This document shows positions 1 to 11,380 of a DNA stretch of 64,000 bases, piece by piece. Numbering within the stretch: position 1 is the stretch's first letter; every line of letters starts with the position of its first letter. Origin of the DNA: Limnanthes douglasii subsp. nivea (lineage: Eukaryota; Streptophyta; Magnoliopsida; Brassicales; Limnanthaceae); the NCBI GenBank assembly GCA_036936605.1, contig JAUPFV010000004.1, forward strand, positions 182,918,807-182,982,806, written 5' to 3'. The notes below the pieces were generated by a model. The model was not told the DNA's origin. It saw only the letters and a list, made by a program, of their open reading frames with translations, and did no database searches. The position numbers were made by a program, and so were the translations under genes.

Positions 1-1047
1 AAGTGGTCCCGAACGATGTATCCGCCTGAAGCCTCACCGGTGAAGCTACACGCTCCATCGGTGTTGATTTTGAGCCTCCCCAGCAATGGAGCCTTCCATG
101 ACCGGTAAGTCGCCCTTCTTTTGCTTATGGATAGAACTCCTAACTGTGCACCTGCATCATCAGCATAAGTCCAGTGTTTAGCACTAAGTTTAGAGTCTAT
201 AGCCAATATCATTCTGTTTATTCTGTTTACAGCATTGTTGAAATTATCATATGGCTTTTGAAATTTGGAATGATTCCTGTTTAACCAAATTGTCCAAACT
301 ATCAGCTGTGGAACAATTTGGTTAACATGGAATTTATTTCCATATGACTTAAACCAGACTAATAGCATGTGTCGTAGAGTCATATATCTCCTAACTGAGA
401 TCCTAAACAAAACCCCGTAATAATTCCATAACTGCCAAGCATAGTTACAGTTTATAAACAAGTGAGTTATATCTTCACAGTTAGCACAAAATTGGCACTT
501 AGAGACTATATTAAAGTGCCTCTTAGCTAGGATGTCATCTGTAGGCACAAAACTCTTCATTAGTCTCCAGCAAAGAAAAGAAATTTTAGTAGGAATAAAA
601 CTATGCCATATTTTTTTATAAAAGAAAGAATTGTTATTTTTGATTCTGATTTCTTCCCATGTTTTTTTTGTACAAAACTTTTTATCGCTGGAGAGGCTCC
701 ATTCAATAATATCCTCCTTGTCATGACAGACTTTGACACAGTTAATGTGTTGTTGTCTCTCATGAGAAAGGAGAGATATTACACTGGTGTCCCATGCTCC
801 ATTTTTCCAAAAAGTGTTTATCTTTGCTGGTAAAAACCAGGAGTTTTGATCAGTTACTATAAGAGACATCTTGTGCCAAGAATCTCTCCAAAAGTCTATA
901 TTCCCACTGCCCACTTTCCAATGAATGTATGTATCAGCCCTTTCCCTAATTGAACAGAGCCCCTTCCATACTATTGAGTCACTACTACTACATTTGGCAG
1001 TAAGAGGGTGTCTGTCCTTATAGTATGTCTTAGATATTAGATTAGAG
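1..1047 (-). CDS. LINE-type ORF2 C-terminal part (zinc-binding RT tail plus RNase H), runs off left edge
   Basis: Read leftward, one reading frame stays open from about 1047 to base 1 (about 349 codons) and leaves the window. It begins with the linker usual after a plant LINE reverse transcriptase (WKVGSGNIDFWRDSW at about 880-925), then a zf-RVT zinc-binding region (IWHSFIPTKISFLCWRLMK, then CQFCANCEDITHLFINC at about 447-497), and ends in the start of an RVT_3-type RNase H (WKAPLLGRLKINTDGAC at about 35-85, containing the first catalytic Asp). Proteins of this build are L1-type ORF2 ends or the 'putative ribonuclease H' genes derived from them. The reverse transcriptase that should precede it is absent. 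Homology stops near 1047 in AT-rich DNA, so it looks like a 5'-truncated insertion or a derived gene. No stop or frameshift was seen, unlike the other elements here. Confidence 0.85.
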
Positions 1048-1686
1048 CGACGTAATTAGATTTATACGTGGTTTTTTAGTCTAAAAATAAAAATTTTAAC
1101 AAAGTAATTATGACCTTTTTTCTAATATTATTATTGCGATGATATTTGGTTTTTCAGTAATTTCCACTAACTATATTATATATATTCTTGGGGTTACGTT
1201 ATAATGTTGGACTATAATGAGATATGATTTTGATAGGAAGAGACTTCCACTAATTACAAAATACAAAATATTTTTTTATAAAAAAAACTCTATCAAACCT
1301 ATATAAGATAAAAAATTTAACTCTTTCTAATTAGTAAATTTAAAAAAATTAGATTTTCCAAATCTGATTGCTATGGTATGTATTGTTGATTTCTTTATGT
1401 ATTTTTTTTCCAATTTAGATATTTATTTTTAGTAGCATTTAGAGTTCGATATCCTATTGAAAAAACAAATTATTATATATTTGTAGTTGTTATTTTGAAT
1501 TTTAGTTAATTATATAAATTAGATTAGGTCTAGATCTTCGATTATATAGTCTATTTTCTTGATTTGGGGTAATATACAGTGATTTGAAAATTTGAATTTA
1601 TAAAAAAATTAGACCATTAGTCCGAAAAAAAACAAAAAAAAAATATTGAATATTATGATCGTAGTTTATGTTCTTCTCAAATTTGT
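1048..1686. other. AT-rich spacer
   Basis: Homopolymer-rich AT sequence between the LINE-type fragment and the myosin fragment. I see no coding homology, no clear repeat and no promoter that I can tie to a gene. Confidence 0.5.
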
Positions 1687-1998
1687 TGGTTCATATGTTT
1701 GGTTGGAAGATCTGTAAGAGGGCTAGTTAAAATTGTCGAGGTCAAGCATGATGACATCAAAGATTTGCATCATAGGGAAGACGGTATGCTTACAAGTTTA
1801 ATTGGAATTTTGTGTAATGTCGATTGGTTTATTTGGGTTTTCTAATTTGTTCAAAACTAAAAAATAAAGGTTTTTGTCAAGGCATCTAGTGTATACCCGA
1901 AAGATGTTGAAGCTCCACCTCGAGGAGTGGAAGACATGACAAGACTAGCTTATTTGCACGATCCTCGAGTTTTATAGATATGATATTAGTGAAATTTA

Positions 1999-3084
1999 GG
2001 CTTAAATCGTTGCTCCGTCCTTCGATTATCACGTTTTCTGTCATTTAGTCCATCGACAAAAAAAACATGGGTGAGGATCTTTTGACTATCAAAAATCTAT
2101 AATTTCAGTCTCCGCTCGTGGTTTTTGTTCTATTGCTGCCACGTGTCAACATAGTTAAATGGTTTTTGTTTCATAGGTAGTCCCTCGATTTTTGTCCTCA
2201 CCAATTTCTTTCAAAAGTTTTAACTTCACCTCAGCAGAAGGAGCGCGAACTGATAGCAATCTACAAGTGTAAATTTTATTAAAATCGTATTACATAGAAA
2301 ACAGACATATTGCCAAAAGATCAAGCGGTTATTTGGTGCCATATCGCTCTTTGCCTTTAGGCTGGTTTATAAAGAAAAACATTGTTTGGTTGGCTTGACC
2401 TTTTAGGGTTTAAAAAGAGCTGTATTTTCTAAGCCTGAGAGGTACAGAGCGATATGGCACTAAATAATTGTTTGATTTTTTTAAAACTCTTTTTAAAATT
2501 AGTACCCGGACTAAACTGAAAGACTCATTTCTACGCAAGTTCTAGTAATGTGTATTTCGTGACAAAGACTAAATTAAGAAACAACTGATGAAGTTGTATA
2601 ATAATTGTAGGATCTGAAGTTAGAGGTATTGTTTTTGTATTCTATCTTTGTAACGATCCCACCACTGCTTCGTATGCACTTCTCCAAACTTTTCTCGACT
2701 GCAAAATATAAAAATTATCATTAATAGTGCAGTATTTTTCCCAAAGAAAATCAAAGATTATGAACATACCCAAAAAGAAACAAAAAAACAAAAGAAAAGG
2801 AGAACATAATATAGCAAATTTTGATATACTCTGTTTTGAGAAGAAAAAAATATTAAAAAAATATTAAATTGAATGGGTAAAAGTGGAATTAAAAGCCGAG
2901 AGACTATCTATGAAACAAAAACCATTTAACTATGGTGACATGTGGCAGCACCAGGACAAAAACCACGCGCGGGGACTGAAATTATAGATTTTTGATAGTC
3001 AATGATCCTCACCCGTGATTTTTTTGTCGAGGGACTAAATGGTAGAAAATGTGATAGTCGAGGGACGAGGCAGCGATTTAAGCC
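1999..3084. mobile_element. Mutator-like non-autonomous element with long terminal inverted repeats
   Basis: The first about 210 bases and the last about 205 bases are inverted copies of each other: the left end opens GGCTTAAATCG and the right end closes CGATTTAAGCC, with long inward similarity including CTATCAAAAATCTATAATTTCAGTC around 2077-2112 and its inverse at about 2978-3001. The flanks carry a nearly identical 10-base repeat, GTGAAATTTA before (1989-1998) and GTAAAATTTA after (3085-3094). Long inverted repeats with a 9-10 bp target duplication are the hallmark of Mutator-like elements (MULEs). No transposase is encoded. It sits in the exon of the myosin fragment. The interior holds a further, shorter inverted repeat pair. 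Confidence 0.8.
2325..2475. repeat. nested short inverted-repeat element (MITE-like)
   Basis: Inside the MULE-like element, a left end reading GCGGTTATTTGGTGCCATAT faces a right end whose inverse reads CAATTATTTAGTGCCATAT, giving inverted repeats of about 30 bp around a roughly 150-bp unit. The same left-end motif recurs at about 16880, so this is probably a dispersed MITE family that jumped into the larger element. Its superfamily is not clear. Confidence 0.55.
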
Positions 3085-3121
3085 GTAAAATTTATGTGAG
3101 GCTACTCTTCATATATGATTT

Positions 3122-5271
3122 TTTAGTAATTTTGTTAGTGCTTTTTGGAAGGAGTTCTTGTGGTTTCTTTGAGATTTACGATTTTATGTTAAAACTATTA
3201 CATGGAATGTAAGATGTTAAATCTTAGGCATATAAGTTGAATTTAGAGTTTTACTATTGTAGGGTTATTTTAATCATTTTTATTTTGAATTGGAGTTCAT
3301 ATTCTAACAAAACGTAATATTATTATAGTATAGCTAAATATCAGTTTATTATTTTGCCAAAATCAATACTATAGGGTGTGTCAAACGGTAAATAGTTATT
3401 GTTATTGCACTTTCAAATTTTATTTTCATTATTTTATCACAATAATAGTTGGTTCGATGCAGATTTCAAAAAATATTTAAAATAAAATTGAAGCTTTAAA
3501 AGTATGATTTCTTTTCAAATGATATGGCTCATCTATCTTCGACTAAAAACTCTTAGTGGTCATCAGAGTTTGACACATATTACGAGCCTGCCACGAAGGT
3601 CTTTTCATACTCAACCTAGTCACTCATGTTTAAGAATGTTGCATATATGGTCACTGGTGCGTGCCAATTAACAATATAGTGACACGTGACATCTAAAAGT
3701 ATAACTTTTTGTTATAAATACGGTCATTGGACATTTCACATCCAAAATATCCCTTTTTGATGATAAACGGAACGAAGATCAACACTAGCGTGACTAAAAA
3801 TACGGTCACTGGTGTTAAGGAAAGATATAACAAATTTTCTTCCAAGTAGTAATTTTATTAACTACAGAAGAAAAGATGGATTTTTACATTATCGTTAACC
3901 TATCAATAATGTTTACATTGCAGTTTTATTTTCCCACTAATTGTTTAAATCCCTTAATCTCGTTAGCGGACTAGATCTTATGGTAATGGCCCTATAGTTT
4001 AGGTCATTACTCTGGTCATGATCCGTTAAGCCAATTTCAGTCAGGAACCATTTAAATGAAGTTGACCTCATTTATGACTTCTTTATGAATTGCAATACAC
4101 ATTCGGACTCACCATACATTGGTAAGTATGTGTTGTTCCTTGACGGGCCTGACCGTGCTAATTGTTACTTCGTCAGCGGCCTCTTCTCGGTGAGGCATCT
4201 GCTCAGTTGTTCTTCACAAGTCAGCGTCGATGTCCATTGATTACACCTCGGTACGGTTGTTAGCGCTGATATTGACCGATGGGTTGCAGATTACCTTATT
4301 AGGACATCGATACCTCTCGATTTGATCTCGACTACTTGATATCAAATATTGTATTGATGCATTGCTTACCAGGTCGTCTCAGTTTCGCGTAAAGAAACCC
4401 TCAATTTGATTTTATTCGCGTCTCTACATTACTTCCATCTGCTCGGACTTTGATTGATCTGTTAGTTGATGGATGCGTCATCATCAGGGCTCCTTTTAGT
4501 TCATGGATTATATGTTGAAAATATATAATCGATGAAATAACATGTTACAAAGCAGAGTAGATGGGAGAATACTTGATTCATTCATATGTCATGCGGGCCT
4601 TGTGTCATAGCATTTGTGGCAATTGCGTGCTTTATTTTCCAAGAGTAGTATGACATGTGGCGTTTACAAAGCAGTGCATGCGATATGACGGGTCTAACAT
4701 ATAAATCCATTTTGATGTAGTATGGCGCTTTGATTCCAAGAAAAAGTGTTAGCAATTAATATGAATGGCAATTGATGTCTTATCACGCATATAGTGGGAG
4801 TCACTTTCATTCAAAAAGGTTTGCTGAATTTTTGAAGTCATTATTATTTTTAAAAATAAATTTGCATTCGTAAGAGAAAATAAACTACTCTTAGAAGCCA
4901 AAGCTCTTAACCATTTTGAACTTTTTGTAGTCGTTGGTAAAGAATGTATGTTTATATTGTAACTTTATATTAATCTTTTATGATTTCCAGTAATAGTGTC
5001 GTATTAGGGCCACCCTATCTTGGAGTAGATGACTTAGCCTCAATTCTCGTGTGTGGTGGGAAAACCCATTAGCTGGTAGTCCTGCTTGTCATGAGTAATC
5101 CCTACAATTTTCTTGCACTTATAAGTCCTATTGGCTCATTGTAATCTTTCCAATGACCATGATGGTGTCAAAAAAAGATGATAAGAAGAAAACGCAGTTG
5201 AGTAATATTGTCGGTGATGGAACATAATCGAAATATGAGACCCCTAATTCTTAGAGACGTGTTTCTCTCGA
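3122..5271. other. gene-free stretch, possibly including an LTR of gypsy element A
   Basis: No protein homology was found in about 2.1 kb. Part of it (about 4100-4500) is less AT-rich than its surroundings and lies where the 3' LTR of the leftward gypsy element A should be. I could not find a matching copy on the other side of that element, so the LTR assignment stays a guess. A short phrase around GGTCACTGGTG recurs near 3650 and 3805. Confidence 0.3.
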
Positions 5272-7827
5272 TTAACCCCAAAGTATAGGTATCTTACAAA
5301 GGATGACCTTTTGGAATTTAGGGCTAGGTATAGGATACCAAGAAATATGATAGTAAGGGTGTCGGTACCCGACGAACAACCTTATCAACCAAAAGAAAAT
5401 GAAACTTGTTTGTACACCACCGTGCTCGAATGGGTTTACGGTTGTCGTTGCCTTCTCTGATTTTGGACTTTTTAGCTTCATATGCATATATCTTATACAA
5501 TTAGCCGCAAATGGATGGAGGGTATTACTTTCTGTCATCTTGAGCTCCATCTATTAGGCTTTCCTGTATGTCTGGCAGAATTAATTGTCGTGGTAGATGT
5601 AGCCAAATTAGTGAAGTCCCTATTTTTTATACTCAACTAAATGAAGTCAGGAGAATAGTTGAGCTACCGATGTTAGATAAAAAAAATGGAAGCATACGTT
5701 TATATTTGTATCGGGGAATTGAGAGCATAAAAGTGTTATGATGAATCTTTAGTTAGACTGATGGTGGAAAGCCAAGTGTAAGGAGGAAATATTATACAAT
5801 AATAGCCTAACGGATCTAGTATGGATGTTGATTAAACGTGTTTGCTTTTGCAGGTGAAGGAAGTTTCAAGAGTGGTGCAAAAGAGGGGTGTCGGAGGAGA
5901 TTGTGAATCTCTTGATCAGATTATCAGCATTGGCCAATACGACATGGGGTCAGGAGGTATCTCGCTTATTTACGTAATTAAATTACTTAAAATCTGGGAT
6001 GTGGCATGTTCCTGAATTAGACATTGCAAAGGACGGGAAGGTGAGTATGACCAGTAGTAGAGAAATGTCTACAACAGAACGGTTGCAGGAATTGATAGAG
6101 AAAAGATAGTTTGATCACAACAGTGCGGAGGATGGTTGGTAGTGCCCCAGAGTCGAAAATCTAGGGATTTGGAAGATGCATCGCCCCTTCAAGGGCAAAA
6201 TGACATATATGAAGATATTTTAACTATTCAAGAAGTTGGTGACGGGAGCCAACAAAAAGATAACGCTGTCCAATCAGGGGATAAAGTGGTGAAGTAGCGT
6301 ACTCGTCAATCTCAAGAAGAACATGAATAAACGGAGGAGGAAGAGTGCCCTCCTCGGAAAAGAAACCATGTTATTGTAAAATTCGTTTCTTTTGTCGTAA
6401 CGGAAATTGAGTTTGGTGGATGAGGATGAGAAGAATGAAGGCCAAGTGTTAGAAAATAAAGAAGTAGATGCGTCGGTCTATGATATGGAGCACAAGAAAG
6501 GGAAGGTACCTAAGATGATAGTGATGGATGAGCCCTAGTGGGAGGGTCACTCTAATCGTACTAGTGATGGTAATGAGATACCAAAGTAGAAGAAGGACAT
6601 TCTCGAGGAGATAGCACGTAGAATAGAAAATTTTGTCAAAGGTTCACGTATGCGGTCATCCTATATTAACTTTGTGCGGAGAGCATGTATAGGGTCCTCA
6701 TTCATAAACATCGTGATGCCAAGCCTCGCTCCCTAGAATGATAAATTTCTTGAGGTGGCCCGAGGTAGAAAAATAAATAAGGAGTTGCCTCCTTCAAATA
6801 TTATGATGTCGCGCCCATCTATGCTTATGTTCGAGCAACTCAAACGTTGCTGAGAGTTTTCATTTTACAACAATATGCCAATGAGCGAAATATTACAGAG
6901 GAAATTGGAGCTTGCTGTTCGAAGTAAGTAAATGATTCTAATTTGTATATAAAACTCACAAATTGTTGAAATACTGGAACAAAGATAGGACTTTAACCTT
7001 CTTATGAATGCAGATGCATCATAACTCCGTTGTACTGGCTTACCGACTCATGTCGAGTGTTGACTATCAGGTTATGGAAAAATAGAAAAATTATGCCATG
7101 TTTTTTGCGTCGATAAAGGGCTTAAGCACTGAGCTTTTGCGGTTTAAAAATGCGTATAGATCAGCCAATGCGCGAAATGACAATACGTCTTTGAAAACTA
7201 TGGGCTTTCTTGTGAGTTAACCTTTGTCAAGGGTGCTCGAGATTCAAGTGAACAAAAATGCAAAGAAATTTCCACTGGTAATACGCACTGATAGTGAAGA
7301 ATAAAGGACTTACTCAAGAGGAATGAAGATTTGATGTCACAAATCGATGGTATGCTTGCACAGATTATGGCTCAGTCTCAGAGGGTGGAGGAGCAGGTTG
7401 AGTGCATTACGGGGTTGACAATGAATATATGGAAATTTAACGGCCACTACTAGCGATCTGAACATGTAGATAGAGCATCAATATAAGGAATGTCTGAAGA
7501 AGAATGAGTTGTATTTAGAGGAGCGTGATAGGCAAGTAATGGAGGTAGCCTTGAGGATGATGACCCATAATTAACAGGAGACGCTGGTTGAGATACTGAA
7601 GCTCATATAGGCATGAAGTTGAGATCCTTTGAAAAACATTTGATGTCGAAAAGAGACTACAAGTGGGGAGTACAACCACTTCTGTGATGGTGCCTTCACA
7701 CAAAGAATTCGGCGAGGGGTCTACCAAGACAGTCGCGGAGGCCTCCGAGCCAAGGCTGGTGGATAACCCATCAGTTGGTGTTGAAGCGGTGGGAAACGAG
7801 ACCCTGCCTATTATTCCTAATGTTTAA
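5272..7827 (+). pseudogene. extra gene of a Tat-like gypsy element (PF04195-type N-terminus, coiled-coil tail), antisense to pol
   Basis: At 5281-5450 the frame reads LTKDDLLEFRARYRIPRNM and later VSVPDEQPYQPKENETCLYT, followed after a frameshift by a segment around QLAANGWRVLLSVILS (about 5495-5540). This is the layout of the PF04195 domain ('putative gypsy type transposon': RIP-x-VPG-DERADNPP...LAPNAWR) seen in large ORFs tied to plant gypsy elements. The middle is decayed. The last part (7310-7560) gives heptad-like stretches such as LKRNEDLMSQIDGMLAQIMA and KECLKKNELYLEERDRQV, suggesting a coiled coil, and it ends at a stop at about 7825. Many stops and shifts are present, so it is dead. 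It points toward pol of element A, as expected for an antisense extra ORF between pol and the 3' LTR. Confidence 0.65.
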
Positions 7828-8459
7828 TGTTGTTCTTGTGTTAAATATTTAAACACTTCTTGTAGTTAACCACTGAAAGTGTGGTCTGTATGAAAATAAT
7901 GATGCATGCTTGTTTGTTTTTCGTAGATGACAATGTTTACAAATTTATTCCTCACTTTCTTTTATTTTATAAAAACAAAGTGTGGAGATTTACCTTGATG
8001 ACAAAACATGAGTTTGTAAATTAAGTCGTGATATAAGAGATCTTTACAAGGTCGAGCTCAGTATGGTTCATTGTGTAGCTTTGAGTGAGACTTGCTCCTC
8101 AGCTTATTTGAGGCGTGGCTGTTTCACTTATATTTGATCACTTTCCTTATTAATACTAGTACAATGTATTAGACTCAGTACGTTCCTTACATAGCCGTAA
8201 GCATGGCCAATTAGCTCGTTCGCACCGGGCTCAATATGGCCCCTTGCATAACCCGTAGGCGTGGTCATTGACCCGATCTCAATTGTAAGGATGGATAAAA
8301 ATAATAAACAAACACACGAGTTGGCGAAAACGATAAAATTTCATTGAATTAAAGTTGAAGACTGATACCTCATTAAAAAATACCTCTCCCGCCATTAGGG
8401 GGAAAATAGTGCATGTCCAAATTACAAAGCATGGACATACAATTCTAAATGATTTATGT
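7828..8459. other. spacer between the antisense extra gene and pol of element A, with a degenerate tandem repeat
   Basis: Non-coding stretch where the two convergent coding parts of element A meet. It holds the degenerate repeat listed separately; otherwise nothing recognisable. Confidence 0.5.
8053..8285. repeat. degenerate tandem repeat, period about 56 bp
   Basis: Two adjacent units starting at about 8174 and 8230 share the order CTCA-TA-G-(T/C)CCTT-CATA-CCGTA-GC-TGGCCA/TGGTCA with a 56-base spacing, and a more diverged unit begins near 8053 (CTCAGTATGGTTCATTG). Tat-group elements are known for tandem repeats in the 3' untranslated region, which fits this position. Confidence 0.45.
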
Positions 8460-8479
8460 TCCAAGAGTGTTTTGGGGAG

Positions 8480-9775
8480 TTACCTTCTACATCAGCGAGG
8501 CGGTATGCTCCATTATGTCCCTTCGAGATGATGGTGTAAGGCCTCTCTCGATTCAGGCCTAATTTTCAAGTATCTTTATCGCCTGACCATTAGAAAATCT
8601 TCTTCATAACCGTGTCCCATACTTGTAGACTTTGGGCTTAAGGCAGGCATTGAAACGACCTCTTATCAGGCTCTCAGGTAGTTCTCTGCTTGCACACGTG
8701 CTTGATCATAACACTCATCTATAAGGTGCACATAAATTTCTCGGTTGGTGGTATTAGTAACTTCATCATAGTTAGAGACCTGATGACTTGGGATAAGAAC
8801 TTATGTCGGTACAACTGCCTCGATACCATAGACAAGACAAAAGTAGGTTTCACATATTGTAGTCCGTGGAGTAGTTCAGTAAGCCCATAGGATCTCAATT
8901 ATTTTGTTTGTCCATTTCCCCTTAGCTCTCTCGAGCTTCTTTTTTATTCTATCCAACACACTTTGGTTGATGTCTTCTACCTGCCCATTTGCCTGAAGGT
9001 AGTAGGGGATGGAGAAGTGTTCCTTGATCTCGTGACACCTGTAAAATTTTGTGACTACTGTATTTTGGAACTGGGGGCCATTGTGTGTCGTTAATATATG
9101 TGGGATTGCAAATTGAGATAGGATTTGATGGTTAAAAAATTTGCAAACTTCCTGGGCCCAAGTGCGGGAGTGAGCTTTTGCTTCCACCTACTTAGTAAAG
9201 TAGTCCCCCGATACAATAAAACAAAATGACGCTTTCTAGTTGCCTTAGGGAGTGGACCAACTAGATCGATGCCCCATTTATCGAAAAGGAAAGGGAATTG
9301 TAATGGTATTTGATGAGTCCGGATTTATTTACCACTCATTGTAGAAACCGGACAGGGGCAATTCGGACAAAAACCACCCACTGAACCATCTGAACTGAAC
9401 AAAAGTATTAAAAGCTAATCACCTCTTGACTAAGCTAATTAGTAACCTACTTAATAAACTAATGGGTTTTTTATCTTGACCCGGTTTCACGAGTTTCACC
9501 CGAAAACCCATGAGGCCCATAATTAAGGGTATAAATACCCAACCACTTTCATTAATGAGGGTAATGAACATTTAATACAACTAGGCAGCTCAAATCTCTC
9601 ACTACAAACCACTTAAGCATTAAATACCTTTAAAACACCACAAAACACCTGAAAAAATTACCCTCGGTGGAAAATAATCCACACCAGTATTCATCGGCTC
9701 ACTTGGTAAACGACCGGTGCTGACGTACTACTGACATGGATGGAACTGTTGGACAAGTCTGTCGGTATTATTTGC
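8480..9775 (-). pseudogene. integrase of gypsy element A, split by a solo LTR
   Basis: The catalytic core is clear: FDKWGIDLVGPLPKA (about 9238-9282) carries the first Asp, and the block ending at 8876 carries HILTTHNGPQFQN, where the second Asp is replaced by His, and QANGQVEDINQSVLD, where the Glu is kept. Further left come the C-terminal phrases ETYFCLVYGIEAVVPT (about 8850) and KLGLNREGPYTIISKG (about 8550), typical of plant gypsy integrase tails. The solo LTR at 9311-9686 splits the region just upstream of WGIDL; sequence on its far side (9692-9775) continues the zinc-binding to core linker. At least one frameshift separates the core blocks. Not functional. Confidence 0.8.
9311..9686 (+). 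mobile_element. solo LTR with 5-bp target duplication, inserted in integrase A
   Basis: A 376-bp block begins TGATGAGTCC and ends CCACACCA (TG...CA), and is flanked on both sides by GTATT (9306-9310 and 9687-9691), the 5-bp target duplication expected of an LTR retrotransposon. The integrase homology of element A is broken exactly at these points. A TATA-like TATAAATACC at 9530-9539 suggests the LTR's promoter and hence plus orientation. No internal region, primer site or polypurine tract is present, so it is a solo LTR left by LTR-LTR recombination. Its family is not that of the elements around it, as far as I can see. Confidence 0.85.
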
Positions 9776-10065
9776 TAATTCCAGGCAGTAATATCATGTT
9801 AAAATAAAATGGTGAATAAGGCTGCAATATCCATAATTTACCCCGACATCTCCAGTATGTGGATCGTGTAGAACTAAGGTAGCTTATGCTTGACCGAGAA
9901 AGTAGAGGAACGGCCATGTTGCGCTTTTCCGATAAAGGTCGTTGTCTAAGATGCATTACTTGGCTGCCCGTAATTGGAGTGCCCAAGCGACAGCCTTGTC
10001 AGTCGGTAGGGTGCCTGATCAGAGGTATAACCAATAAGGTTGTCTCCAATCGCTGGTATCCTCGA

Positions 10066-11032
10066 TCATACCGATGGTGTCGTGCGTGCTAAAAGTTTTA
10101 GTGGTTGGAAGTTGTTGTGTAATGATAAGCGGATGTTCTCCTGAAGCTGTTGTTTTGGGCAATGGCTATGCTGGTATGTGGAGCCTACCTTCTTTAAGCC
10201 AAACGGCATCACAGTATAACAGTAAAGGTCGTGCTCAGTTGGGTACATTGTGTGTTCCTCGTGAGATGGGCTTAGGCGAATTCTATTGTAGCTTGAGTAC
10301 GCATCTATGAATGAAAGGAACTCGCACACTGATGCGGAATCTACCAACTAATCGACACGAGGCAGAGGGAAAGCGCATTTGGGGCATGACTAATTCAAAT
10401 ATGTGAAGTCGACGCACATGTGCTATTGTCCCCCCTTATTTTTAATACCACCACTGGGTTTGCGACCTAGACAATGTATTGAGCTCTTTGTATATACCTC
10501 ATTTGAGATAGCTTTTCTACCTCAACACTTATGGCCTCTTGCTTCTCAATAGAAAATTACCGTCGCTTCTGTCCTACGGGCTTGACATATGTATTAATCG
10601 CTAATTGGAAATTTATATATGGGTCTACCTCTGACACATCACTAGCATTTTAAGAAAAATATCTAAGTTTCTTCATAATAGGTTTATTAACAAATGTTGA
10701 AAAATAAGATTCAAATTGTTTCATAGTCGCAAAGTGCGTCCCTCCGCCACCAATTTCTCAACCAAATCTGGAGTGTCGGACCTTTTTCTCCCCTCCCCTC
10801 CACCAGTTAATTGCTATCGAAGAGAGCTTGTTGGATCAATTGTAACTGCATAACACGTTCTAGCAGTTTGTTGGCTACCCTTTATGATTCCGACCGTTTT
10901 CCCAACTGGGTACTTAATACATTGTCTGAAAGTGCACAGAGTGTCCTTCATCTGATGCAACCACAGTCGTCTGATGATATACTTTGAGTTGCTTCCTAGC
11001 AATATCCCCCCCTTCCAAACGATGGTAAACAT
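10066..11032 (-). pseudogene. protease-RT linker and reverse transcriptase of gypsy element A
   Basis: The right part (11032-10815) contains LHQMKDTLCTFRQCIKYPVG and IIKGSQQTARTCYAVTI, the segment that normally sits between protease and RT in plant Tat/Athila-type pol. It is followed by VDPYINFQLAINTYVKPVGQ (about 10610), HMCVDFTYLN (about 10430), and LSFIDAYSSYNRIRLSPSHE with YTVMPFGLKKVGSTYQ (10310-10175), the classical gypsy RT blocks. The Tyr-x-Asp-Asp block is not visible; homology fades after STYQ. Stops replace residues in LN-*-SCPK and VD-*-LVDSA. Dead copy. Confidence 0.8.
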
Positions 11033-11159
11033 CTAATGTTTATTTTCTGTATGTATCTGCATAAGGCCTCTTTTTATCGATTGGCTGACGTTCGTCTCTT
11101 TGCTCGGGTTGGCGATGTCGATCTTGATATTTAACGAACTGGACTATTGTCTATTAACC

Positions 11160-11380
11160 TTTGGATCTCATTTTTGAGCCATCAACATTTATCAGTTGGG
11201 TAACCATGGTGATCATGGTAAGAACATAAGTGTATGTTTATCGCTTGTAACCAGGTGCGCTCATAATTCGAGGGGTTAGTATCTTGTTCTTGCCTTCGCT
11301 TGATCATAAATAACCGATATTGTCTGGGTTAATGGGGTAAACGCATGGATGGGTTCTCATAAGGTATTGGGCAACTTTAT
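11160..11380 (-). pseudogene. gag C-terminal remnant of gypsy element A
   Basis: Pieces read DHHGYPTDKCWWLKNEIQRL in one frame, matching the Tat/Athila gag motif CxxHRDHGHDTEECxxLKxEIExLI (a zinc-knuckle-like region), preceded by a segment with NPSNYERTWLQA. Frames change, so it is broken. The aspartic protease that should lie between this and 11032 is missing. Confidence 0.5.

Larger units (their letters stand above)
1687..3121 (+). pseudogene. class XI myosin N-terminal fragment, interrupted by a DNA transposon
   Basis: A stretch at 1870-1973 translates to [17 protein letters not shown] and then [17 protein letters not shown], which matches the start of the motor head of plant class XI myosins (known pattern [26 protein letters not shown]). 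It is preceded by an AG splice acceptor (1868-1869). An upstream block ending at 1783 before a GT (KIVEVKHDDIKDLHHREDG) resembles the preceding SH3-like exon but joins in the wrong phase, so it is less sure. After a stop and a small deletion, RYDISEI continues to 1998, exactly where the inserted element begins. Past the element, 3091-3119 can be read as IYVRLLFIYD, resembling the later RLPHLYD segment with residues lost. The rest of the motor is absent. This is a decayed gene piece, possibly captured or duplicated. Confidence 0.7.

Noticed and set aside
5272..5550. 92-codon frame on the minus strand
   Set aside because: Shadow of the PF04195-like domain on the plus strand.
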